From IMG/VR virus record IMGVR_UViG_3300031259_000046, positions 1 through 25,402 of that record: a stretch of DNA of 25,402 nucleotides. One strand, given 5' to 3'. Of the stretch, positions 1-6,073 are shown in pieces. Made by a program: the position numbers and the translations under genes. The notes below the pieces were generated by a model that saw only the letters and a program-made list of their open reading frames with translations, made no database searches and had not been told where the DNA came from. How positions within the stretch are numbered: position 1 is the first letter of the stretch; each line of letters begins with the position of its first letter. Source of the stretch: a virus.

Positions 1-1
1 C

Positions 2-169
2 CGCGCCCCATCCCATCCGCATCCTCAGGTTTGGGCTGCTTTCAGCTTGGAGTTGCTTCACAGAACAGCCGGCCTTCACATGACGTTCTACGGATCTACA
101 CCTCTCATCGCGGCAATGCGTGCTTATGTCGCCACCAAGTTCGGGGATGACGTTGATTTTCGGACTTAG
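2..169 (+). CDS. C-terminal part of a NinX/DUF2591-like phage protein (5' end outside window)
   Basis: The frame is open from base 2 to a TAG at 167-169 and encodes 55 residues of a protein that begins outside the window. The end contains TPLIAAMRAYVATKFGDDV, which resembles the conserved C-terminal segment (PLIAAMR-x-[YF]-VA-x-KFG-[DE]-[DE]-V) of small phage accessory proteins of the DUF2591/NinX type. The role of that family is poorly known; such genes usually lie in the early/ninR-like or accessory region, so this probably marks the end of the transcription unit before the late operon. An internal ATG at 80 has no good ribosome site and is unlikely to be the true start. The first 25 residues do not look strongly family-like, so a frameshift or decayed N-terminus is possible. 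Confidence 0.5.
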   Translation, partial: RAPSHPHPQVWAAFSLELLHRTAGLHMTFYGSTPLIAAMRAYVATKFGDDVDFRT

Positions 170-178
170 CCTGCTCTA

Positions 179-207
179 TGGACGGTAATGCCTAGAGGCG
201 CTATGAT
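179..207 (+). promoter_or_regulatory. Candidate sigma70 promoter for the structural operon
   Basis: A -35 box TGGACG (179-184, 4 of 6 to TTGACA) is separated by 17 bases from a -10 box TATGAT (202-207, 5 of 6 to TATAAT). It lies between the end of the left-edge gene and the first GTG start at 255. Transcription would begin near 213-215, inside the dyad at 210-222. This is the most promoter-like sequence I found upstream of the co-oriented genes, but it was found by eye. Confidence 0.4.
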
Positions 208-209
208 GT

Positions 210-233
210 GACAATCATTGTCCCGATTGCAAT
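210..233. promoter_or_regulatory. Two adjacent dyads, candidate operator
   Basis: GACAAT-C-ATTGTC (210-222) is a perfect inverted repeat with a one-base centre. It is followed three bases later by ATTGCAAT (226-233), a perfect 8-base palindrome. Both are built from CAAT/ATTG half-sites, and the first would overlap the start point of the candidate promoter at 179-207. A repressor or activator site for late transcription is an inference. Confidence 0.35.
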
Positions 234-254
234 TTAATTTGAAGAGGCCCCGCC

Positions 255-422
255 GTGACTATCGACCCCAATCAATTGCCCCTGGTGATCACGTATGGCG
301 GCCCCAGCGGCGCGGTCGACACGATCACTGCAGGGCCTGACATTTACGGCAGCTTTTACAAGCAGACGCTCACCTATACCGGTTCTAATGTGACAGGTGT
401 TTCTGCATGGGTGAAGCAATGA
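255..422 (+). CDS. Small phage protein, appendage/fibre-associated type
   Basis: A GTG start at 255 follows GAAGAGG (241-247) with a 7-base gap and gives 55 residues. The sequence is rich in beta-strand-type residues and contains ITYGGPSGAVDTITAG near the start and a Q-T-L-T-Y-T-G stretch near the end, closing in SAWVKQ. Short proteins of the pattern 'G-x-IDTIT...Y-T-x-TYTG...V-x-x-W-V' are often found next to phage fibre or appendage genes, where their function is not established. The stop codon overlaps the next start (ATGA, 419-422), so the two proteins are probably made together. I cannot assign a function beyond likely virion-associated. Confidence 0.6.
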   Translation: MTIDPNQLPLVITYGGPSGAVDTITAGPDIYGSFYKQTLTYTGSNVTGVSAWVKQ

Positions 423-826
423 TCGGCATCGCCCAGCTCATTATCTGGCTCAAAATCCTCGGCATCTATCCCGGCGGCGCTAGTTCTGGCGGCTCCAATG
501 TGGCCCAGAATGTGGATTCTATCTCTGGCGCAAAGGCTATTGACCTCGGTTTGGGGACCGATATTGCATTTACGGTGGGCGCCGCAGCGACGCTTTCGTT
601 TTCAAGTCTTCCGACAACCGGCCACGCAATCCGCGCGATCCTGACGGTGACAAATGGCGGAGTGGGGCTTACATGGCCTGCAGGCACCCGATGGGCTGGC
701 GCGGCCGGCGTTGTCGGGACCGCCCCAACCTTGGTGCTGGCCGGCACCGACAAGATTTCATTCGACATCACAAACTTTGCCGGAAGCGTCGTTTATGACG
801 CCTCCTACATTGGTCGCGTGGCGTAA
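419..826 (+). CDS. Putative virion appendage / fibre-like beta protein
   Basis: The protein is 135 residues from the ATG at 419, chosen over the upstream in-frame ATG at 407 because it makes an ATGA overlap with the preceding stop. The N-terminus is hydrophobic (about residues 2-15, I/L/W-rich) and is followed by a Gly/Ser linker. The rest is a beta-type module with the pattern 'TLSFSSLPTTG...LTVTNGG...LTWPAGTRWAG...LAGTDKISFDI', which strongly resembles modules at the tips of phage tail fibres and head appendages. Its place upstream of the terminase genes rather than beside the fibre at 21618 is unusual. An attachment or decoration role is inferred from the fold type only. Confidence 0.6.
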   Translation: MIGIAQLIIWLKILGIYPGGASSGGSNVAQNVDSISGAKAIDLGLGTDIAFTVGAAATLSFSSLPTTGHAIRAILTVTNGGVGLTWPAGTRWAGAAGVVGTAPTLVLAGTDKISFDITNFAGSVVYDASYIGRVA

Positions 827-959
827 GAGCAATCAACCCGCGCGCTGGCGACTCGGGGAAAAGCCCAGCAGACCCGCACGACATGGAAGCCGTTTCTTCT
901 CCCCTGATGCTAGGGTTCTTACGGCGCGGGGCGGGTCAACCCTATTAAGGAGATGCGTA

Positions 960-1268
960 ATGTCTCGAAAGCTAATCATCCCCATGGGAATTTGCGTGTG
1001 GCTAGCGGGGATTTTCTGCGGCCTCGTTCTGGCCGATTACAAAACCTCACATAAGCTGTGGGCTGAACGAAAGGTGCAGACGTATCAGATGGCTGCCATC
1101 CCAGATATCAAACAACCACCTACCCAAGAGGATTGCAATCGACTTCTGCATGCTCTGAGGCAATCGCGCATCATGAAGGAACCAGACTCGAGCGCACCGC
1201 CTCCCGCATCAGACTGGCTCTACTGGTGGCCCTTCACCGGCGCCAAGCCAAAAAACACCGCGCCATAA
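960..1268 (+). CDS. Small single-pass membrane protein, unknown function
   Basis: The ATG at 960 is preceded by AAGGAGA at a normal distance and gives 102 residues. The frame is open further upstream, but no ribosome site supports a longer start. Residues 5-25 (I-I-P-M-G-I-C-V-W-L-A-G-I-F-C-G-L-V-L-A-type) form one hydrophobic segment after a short basic N-terminus (SRK), consistent with a signal anchor or cleavable signal. The rest is polar and ends in a Pro/Ser- and Trp-rich tail. Its topology would suit an inner-membrane spanin, but there is no long coiled coil and no overlapping outer-membrane lipoprotein gene. It lies just before the terminase genes. I do not recognise the family. Confidence 0.65.
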   Translation: MSRKLIIPMGICVWLAGIFCGLVLADYKTSHKLWAERKVQTYQMAAIPDIKQPPTQEDCNRLLHALRQSRIMKEPDSSAPPPASDWLYWWPFTGAKPKNTAP

Positions 1269-1330
1269 GGCGAAGCCCCAAGCCGGGCACAACACCAAAC
1301 CCTCTACGCCGGCAATGAGGCAAACACAAA

Positions 1331-1915
1331 ATGAAGAAGTCCAGCGAAAAGGCAGAGAAACCTGCCAAGACCACTAAGGGGGAAGAAGCAACACCGCCCC
1401 CCGTTAAATCCCATCATAAGCGCAACGTTGAGCCATCGAAGGAAATCTGGCTTGAGGTATGTGATCGCATCACTCAGGGAGAAAGCCTGCGCCAGGTTCT
1501 CGAATCTGATGTTGTCAGACTTCCAACAATACAAACCTTTTTCAGATGGGCGGATGCTTCCACGGACGTGGAGGAAGGCCATGTTTTATTCGGACTTTCG
1601 GAGCATTACGCGCGCGCCATCCTTACCCGGGCATCCATCCAAGGAGATGAGGTAATCGAAATTGCCGATAATCCATGGACGCCTGACTGGACCGTAAGGG
1701 TCGGGAATGCCCTGAAAGCGGGGGAAAATAAGCTGGTCGCGGTCTACATGCGAGCGATGCTGCAGCACGCGCAGATGCGCATTGACGCGCGCAAGTGGCA
1801 TTCTGCCCGGATGGACCCGAAGCGCTGGCACCTGAACAGCGACAGCGGGAAATCGACTGAGCTGAAAGACGATGAGACGGTGAACATCATCGGCGGCCTG
1901 CCGGACGGGGGCTAG
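1331..1915 (+). CDS. terS: Terminase small subunit
   Basis: This 194-residue protein would recognise phage DNA and deliver it to the large subunit for packaging. A Lys/Glu/Pro-rich N-terminal tail (residues 1-35) is followed by a helix-turn-helix-like region whose pattern is 'ITQGESLRQVLESDVVRLPTI..FFRWA', typical of small terminases of this type. The central segment contains the E-I-A-D motif seen after 'A..Q.D.. EI', and the C-terminal part has 'R-x-RIDARKWHSAR-x-DPKRW', the usual oligomerisation or large-subunit-facing end. It ends 5 bases before the large subunit gene, as expected. The start ATG is preceded by GAGG with a slightly long spacer. Confidence 0.9.
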   Translation: MKKSSEKAEKPAKTTKGEEATPPPVKSHHKRNVEPSKEIWLEVCDRITQGESLRQVLESDVVRLPTIQTFFRWADASTDVEEGHVLFGLSEHYARAILTRASIQGDEVIEIADNPWTPDWTVRVGNALKAGENKLVAVYMRAMLQHAQMRIDARKWHSARMDPKRWHLNSDSGKSTELKDDETVNIIGGLPDGG

Positions 1916-1920
1916 GCGCA

Positions 1921-3243
1921 ATGCCGAATGTCATCCTGCCCACGCTGCATGCCGGCCAAGTTCGCGTCTGGAACGAGCGGGCGCGGTTCAACCGGGTTCG
2001 GTGTGGTCGGCGTTGGGGAAAAACGGAATTCGGCAAGACGGTCGGAGGCTCGCAGGCAGCCAAGGGGCGTTCTGTAGGCTGGTTTGCCCCTGACTACAAG
2101 ATCCAGTCCGAGGCTTACAACGAGCTGCTGGACATCATCACGCCCATCAAGAAGCAGGCCAGCAAGATCGAAGGCCGCATGGAAACGACCACCGGTGGCC
2201 GCATTGACTTCTGGTCACTGGAAAACGAGCGTGCCGGCCGATCTCGGAAATACCACGATGTCATCATTGATGAGGCCGCCTTCACCAAGCCAAACATGGT
2301 GGAAATCTGGGAACGATCGATCAAGCCGACGCTGTTTGACTTGGGTGGCCGCGCCTGGGTATTGTCCACGCCGAACGGAACCGCAGCGGACAATTTCTTC
2401 TATCTGCTCAACGACGTCGAGAAATTCGGGTTCAAAGACCACCACGCTCCGACCGCTGACAACCCGCTGCTGCCGCTGATCAGGCCGGGTGAGACGCCGG
2501 AAGAATGGATGGAGCGCCGCGTGGCGGAGTTGCTGAAGCTCAAGAACGACAACCACCCACTGGTCTACCAGCAGGAATACTTGGCTGAGTTCGTGGATTG
2601 GTCGGGAACCGCGTTCTTCAGTGTTTCCAGCCTGCTCGACGCTGCTGGCAATCCCTACGACATGCCGACGAAGTGCGATGCTGTTTTCGCCGTCATCGAT
2701 ACGGCGATCAAGACAGGCTCCAAGAATGACGGCACCGGCGTATCGTTCTACGCGCTCATGCCGGCGGTGATGGGACGCGAAGGGCGCCTAATCGTGCTGG
2801 ATTGGGATATTGTGCAAATTGAGGGATCGCTGCTGGAGTCGTGGCTGCCGACCGTCTATGAGCGTCTGGAGGAACTGGCGACCATGACAGGCGCACGCAT
2901 GGGTACCACGCTTGGGGTGTTCATTGAGGATCAGGCCTCTGGCATCATTCTGTTGCAGCAGGCTAAGCGCCGGGGCTGGAATGCAAGACCAATTGACGGT
3001 AAGCTCACGGCCATGGGCAAGGATGAGCGCGCAATCAGCATATCCGGCTATGTATATCGCGGCGAAGTCAAGATTTGCAGGTATGCTTACGAAAAGGTCA
3101 AGAAATACAAGGAAATCTCAAGAAACCATTTTTTGACGCAGGTAACCGGGTTCCGCATCGGTGTCAAGGACCAGAGCGACGACCTTTTGGACACATTCTG
3201 TTATGCAATATCAATTGCATTAGGCAATACGCGCGGATACTAG
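1921..3243 (+). CDS. terL: Terminase large subunit (packaging ATPase-nuclease)
   Basis: The protein is 440 residues, normal for the family. The N-terminal ATPase has a Walker A P-loop G-R-R-W-G-K-T at residues 29-35 and Walker B V-I-I-D-E with D117/E118. The C-terminal RNase H-like nuclease shows the expected acidic residues: D260 in AVIDTAIK, E336/D337 in VFIEDQASG and D424 in DDLLDTF. It powers translocation of DNA into the prohead through the portal and cuts the concatemer. It follows the small subunit by 5 bases, and its TAG is immediately followed by an AGGAGTAAAATG that would be a good start for a next gene but now opens only a four-codon frame. Confidence 0.96.
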   Translation: MPNVILPTLHAGQVRVWNERARFNRVRCGRRWGKTEFGKTVGGSQAAKGRSVGWFAPDYKIQSEAYNELLDIITPIKKQASKIEGRMETTTGGRIDFWSLENERAGRSRKYHDVIIDEAAFTKPNMVEIWERSIKPTLFDLGGRAWVLSTPNGTAADNFFYLLNDVEKFGFKDHHAPTADNPLLPLIRPGETPEEWMERRVAELLKLKNDNHPLVYQQEYLAEFVDWSGTAFFSVSSLLDAAGNPYDMPTKCDAVFAVIDTAIKTGSKNDGTGVSFYALMPAVMGREGRLIVLDWDIVQIEGSLLESWLPTVYERLEELATMTGARMGTTLGVFIEDQASGIILLQQAKRRGWNARPIDGKLTAMGKDERAISISGYVYRGEVKICRYAYEKVKKYKEISRNHFLTQVTGFRIGVKDQSDDLLDTFCYAISIALGNTRGY

Positions 3244-3255
3244 GAGTAAAATGAC

Positions 3256-3290
3256 GAAGCCCTGAATCGCTTGTAACGGTTCAGGGCTTC
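3256..3290 (+). terminator. Perfect 11-bp hairpin after the large terminase gene
   Basis: GAAGCCCTGAA (3256-3266) pairs perfectly with TTCAGGGCTTC (3280-3290) around a 13-base loop. It follows the terL stop by 12 bases and precedes the HNH gene by 25. There is no U-run after the stem (TATCAC follows), so it may be a weak or factor-assisted terminator, an mRNA-stabilising stem, or part of the inserted segment. A four-codon frame (ATG at 3251, good AGGAG, stop TGA at 3263-3265) reads into the left arm. Confidence 0.5.
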
Positions 3291-3315
3291 TATCACAATT
3301 TGCTAAGGACAAATC

Positions 3316-3834
3316 ATGAATAAGCCGATGCTATCACAATCCGAACTCAAGGAAATCTTGAGTTATGACCCGCTGACCGGGGTTTTCAAGTGGAAAGTAT
3401 CAAGAGGCAGCAAGTCGGCTGGTAGTGTTGCAGGTAATGTGAATATAATAATTGGCTATAGGCAAATCGGCATAAATGGGCGCTTGCTCTATGCGCACAG
3501 GTTGGCATGGCTTTATATGTACGGAGTCTATCCAGTTAATGAGATTGACCATGAAAACGGACATAGGGCTGATAACCGAGCGCGTAATTTGCGGGAGTCG
3601 ACATCGACGCAGAATAAATTCAACATTAAAACCCAATGCAACAACACATCCGGGTGCAAAGGCGTCAGTTGGGCCAAGCATCAGCAGTTATGGCATGCAT
3701 ACGTGCAAATGAATGGGAAGCGAAAAAATCACTATACATCTGATTTTTTTGAGGCTTGCTGCTTTGTCCATAGTTACAGAAACGAGACCCATGCGGAGTT
3801 TTCAAACCATGGGGTTAGAATTAAGACGGGTTGA
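3316..3834 (+). CDS. HNH homing-type endonuclease with AP2-like DNA-binding end
   Basis: The protein is 172 residues. The HNH core is clear: Y-A-H61-R-L-A-W at residues 59-65, then E-I-D78-H79-E-N-G and D-N-R-A-R-N91-L-R, the usual H...DH...N pattern of HNH_3 nucleases. The C-terminal half (about residues 108-155, with SGCKGVSW...LWHAYVQMNGKRKNHYT) matches the AP2-like DNA-binding domain common in free-standing phage homing endonucleases. The gene splits the normally adjacent terminase and portal genes and is visibly richer in A/T than its neighbours, both signs of recent transfer. Its start follows AAGGAC with an 8-9 base spacer. It probably cuts homologous DNA lacking the insertion; a packaging-linked nicking role is an alternative. 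Confidence 0.9.
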   Translation: MNKPMLSQSELKEILSYDPLTGVFKWKVSRGSKSAGSVAGNVNIIIGYRQIGINGRLLYAHRLAWLYMYGVYPVNEIDHENGHRADNRARNLRESTSTQNKFNIKTQCNNTSGCKGVSWAKHQQLWHAYVQMNGKRKNHYTSDFFEACCFVHSYRNETHAEFSNHGVRIKTG

Positions 3835-3860
3835 AATTATGGTTCACGTGAAAGAATAAA

Positions 3861-5264
3861 ATGGCAGAAATCAGCATCACACCTGTGACAAATCCCTTGA
3901 TGCGGATTCTTGAGGCTGATGAGCTACAGCCCGGGGCAGAGGCATCCTATGAGCTCTGCAAGCTGATCTACGCCTATCACCCCATCGGCAAGAAGATGGT
4001 TGATTTCCCTGTGGACATGGCGATGTACAAGCCGCGCAACATCACGATTTCGGCCGCTGGGCCGTATGAGAAGCGCCTGCGTGACCGGTTCGCCACGGTC
4101 TGGACCGGCCACAAGATGAACGACGTTATCAAGTCGTGGAAGGGTCAAGCGCGCATGTATGGCGCCGCCGGCTGCATCTGGGGCTTGGCCGGGAAGCCGC
4201 CGGACGCCCTGATCGACAAATTCGAGATCCCCGACGGTGAAATCTATTTCAACGTGCTGGACCCGCTCGTCATGGCCGGCAGCATGGTTACTGACCAAAA
4301 CCCGAATTCCCCCGACTTCCTGAAGGTGAGCAAGCTGTCTGCCAGCGGCGTGGATTACCCGCGCGCGCGCAGTGCAGTGATTCAGAATGAGCGCCCGCTA
4401 TTCATCCAGTACACGACATCCTCTTATGGCTACGTCGGGCGTTCGGTCTATCAGCGCGCCCTCTTCCCGCTGCGCACCTTCATTCAGTCGATGTTCACGG
4501 ACAACTTCGTGACCGTCAAGGCCGGCGTCATCGTGCTCAAGGCGGAACAGCCAGGCTCTATCGTGGACAACGTGCTGGATTTCTTCCTGACGAAGAAGCG
4601 GCAGACATTCAAGCAGGCCACCACCGGCAACGTAATCAACATCGGCGAGAAGGACGAAGCTAGCACGCTCAACCTCACCAACGTCAATGACGCGATGACC
4701 ACGGCGCGCACCAACGTGATCGAGAACATCGCCACGGCGGCGGACATGCCGTCCATCATCCTGAATTCGGAAACCTTCGCGCAAGGCTTCGCGGACGGCA
4801 CCGAGGATGCTAAGGTCGTTTCCCGCTACGTGGACGGCATCCGTGACGAGCTCGCCGACTGTTTCCAGTTTCTTGACCCGCTGATCATGCATTTGGCTTG
4901 GTCCAAGGAATTCTACGAAACCCTGCAGGCTGAGTGCCCGCAATGGAAGGGCGTGGCGTATCAGACGTGGTTTGCTGGCATGCGCAATGCCTTTGCTTAC
5001 GAATGGCCTCAACTGCTGGAAGAACCGGAAAGCGAACTGTCCAAGCTGGACAAGGTGCGCGCCGAGGCGATCATTGCCGCAGTCGATTCCATGGTGCCGC
5101 ACTTAGACCCGGAAAACAAAGCCGAGATGTTCCGCTGGGCGCAGGAGAATTTCAACCAGTTCAAGCGCCTGATGCCGGAATCGCTGAATCTGGACATTGA
5201 CGCCCTGATAGCCTATGAGCCGCCACCGCCACCAATGGCCGGCGGCGAAGTGGACGCCGAGTAA
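3861..5264 (+). CDS. Portal protein (DUF1073 family)
   Basis: This 467-residue protein follows the terminase (after the HNH insert) and precedes the minor head protein, the usual place for a portal. The sequence pattern fits the DUF1073 portal group: an early 'YELCKLIYAYHPIGKKMVDFPVDMA' segment, a central 'FPLRTFIQSMFTDNF' helix, and a 'TAADMPSIIL...FADGTEDAK' clip/stem-like region. Portals of this type form the dodecameric DNA channel at one capsid vertex and bind the terminase and neck. The C-terminal tail is Pro/acid-rich (EPPPPPMAGG). The ribosome site is poor (GTGAAAG), probably because the HNH insertion displaced the original. The stop codon overlaps the next start (TAATG). Confidence 0.88.
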   Translation: MAEISITPVTNPLMRILEADELQPGAEASYELCKLIYAYHPIGKKMVDFPVDMAMYKPRNITISAAGPYEKRLRDRFATVWTGHKMNDVIKSWKGQARMYGAAGCIWGLAGKPPDALIDKFEIPDGEIYFNVLDPLVMAGSMVTDQNPNSPDFLKVSKLSASGVDYPRARSAVIQNERPLFIQYTTSSYGYVGRSVYQRALFPLRTFIQSMFTDNFVTVKAGVIVLKAEQPGSIVDNVLDFFLTKKRQTFKQATTGNVINIGEKDEASTLNLTNVNDAMTTARTNVIENIATAADMPSIILNSETFAQGFADGTEDAKVVSRYVDGIRDELADCFQFLDPLIMHLAWSKEFYETLQAECPQWKGVAYQTWFAGMRNAFAYEWPQLLEEPESELSKLDKVRAEAIIAAVDSMVPHLDPENKAEMFRWAQENFNQFKRLMPESLNLDIDALIAYEPPPPPMAGGEVDAE

Positions 5265-6073
5265 TGGCCTCGTTTTACGACATCCTGACCGAGGCCATCA
5301 ACGACATGGCCGACCACGGATATGACTCGCAGGCGCGCCTCGATGGATGGTTGATGAAGTTGCGCACGGCGGCGGCAAGCCAGGCGGCCGGGTCGGCGAA
5401 CGTGGACGATGCCCTACGCCGCCTTCTGTCGGGCGTTTACAACAAGGCATTGACCGCTCCAGCGCTCGCCAAGGTGCACCCTGGCGTGTCGCGCTTCACG
5501 GTGGACATGATCAAGCCGAAGCTGCAGCAAGAGTTGAGCAACCGGGTCGCCGCGTCCGCCAACCTGATCAAGCTGCGCAAGGGCCAGCGCATTGACGATA
5601 CGCTGGCGCGGTTCTCGGGCTGGGCGACAAGCGTGCCGGCCGGCGGCAGCGAGGTGGTGGATAAGCGCGAGGTCAAAGCATCGATCTACAAGCCGCTGCA
5701 GCGATTGCCTTTCGAAGAACGCCGTATCCACATCGATCAGGGTGCCAAGTTCGTTTCCGCGCTGGCTGAGACGATCGCCATGGATGGCAACGCAATCGCC
5801 ATGCGTTGGCACTCCCGATGGCGCCAGCCGGGCTACAACTACCGACCCGACCACAAGGAGCGCGACGGACTGATCTACCTTGTGCCAGGGTCGTGGGCGC
5901 TGAAACAGGGGCTGATCAAGCCGGTGCATGGCTACGTGGACGACATTACCCGGCCGGCCGAAGAGGTTTTTTGCAAATGTAGCGGCCACTGGGTCTATAC
6001 TGTCAGCAGCTTGCCAGATGAATATTTGACAGAAAAAGGACGGCAGAAGATTGCCGACGCGAAGAAAAAATGA
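5264..6073 (+). CDS. Minor head protein / head morphogenesis protein
   Basis: The protein is 269 residues and begins at the ATG overlapping the portal stop by one base. It occupies the position of SPP1 gp7/Mu gpF-type head morphogenesis proteins, which sit inside the prohead with the portal. Residues 115-255 carry the features usual for that family's C-terminal domain: 'F-E-E-R-R-I..DQG..FV..L', 'RWHSRWRQPGYNYRPDHKERDGLIY' and a late 'VFCKCSGHWVY' with Cys and His placed like a small metal-binding or folding motif. The N-terminal half is helical and unremarkable. Its stop overlaps the next gene (ATGA), so synthesis is coupled to the protease-scaffold gene. Confidence 0.75.
   Translation: MASFYDILTEAINDMADHGYDSQARLDGWLMKLRTAAASQAAGSANVDDALRRLLSGVYNKALTAPALAKVHPGVSRFTVDMIKPKLQQELSNRVAASANLIKLRKGQRIDDTLARFSGWATSVPAGGSEVVDKREVKASIYKPLQRLPFEERRIHIDQGAKFVSALAETIAMDGNAIAMRWHSRWRQPGYNYRPDHKERDGLIYLVPGSWALKQGLIKPVHGYVDDITRPAEEVFCKCSGHWVYTVSSLPDEYLTEKGRQKIADAKKK

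Noticed and set aside
844-869. GCTGG...CCAGC dyad as a terminator after the appendage gene
   Set aside because: Only five base pairs around a long loop, without a T-run.
654-959. Upstream extension of the small membrane protein
   Set aside because: It overlaps the appendage gene in another frame and lacks a ribosome site; AAGGAGA before 960 decides the start.
3256-3290. Hairpin as an attachment site or tRNA fragment
   Set aside because: No tRNA-like features, no matching copy elsewhere in the window and no integrase gene nearby.
4398-5102. 234-codon frame on the - strand opposite the portal
   Set aside because: The portal frame is clear and conserved in pattern; the - frame is a codon-bias shadow.
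3861-5264. Acb1-type anti-CBASS phosphodiesterase fused to the portal (the DUF1073 family is sometimes named after it)
   Set aside because: No pair of H-x-T/S motifs is visible and the length is that of a plain portal.
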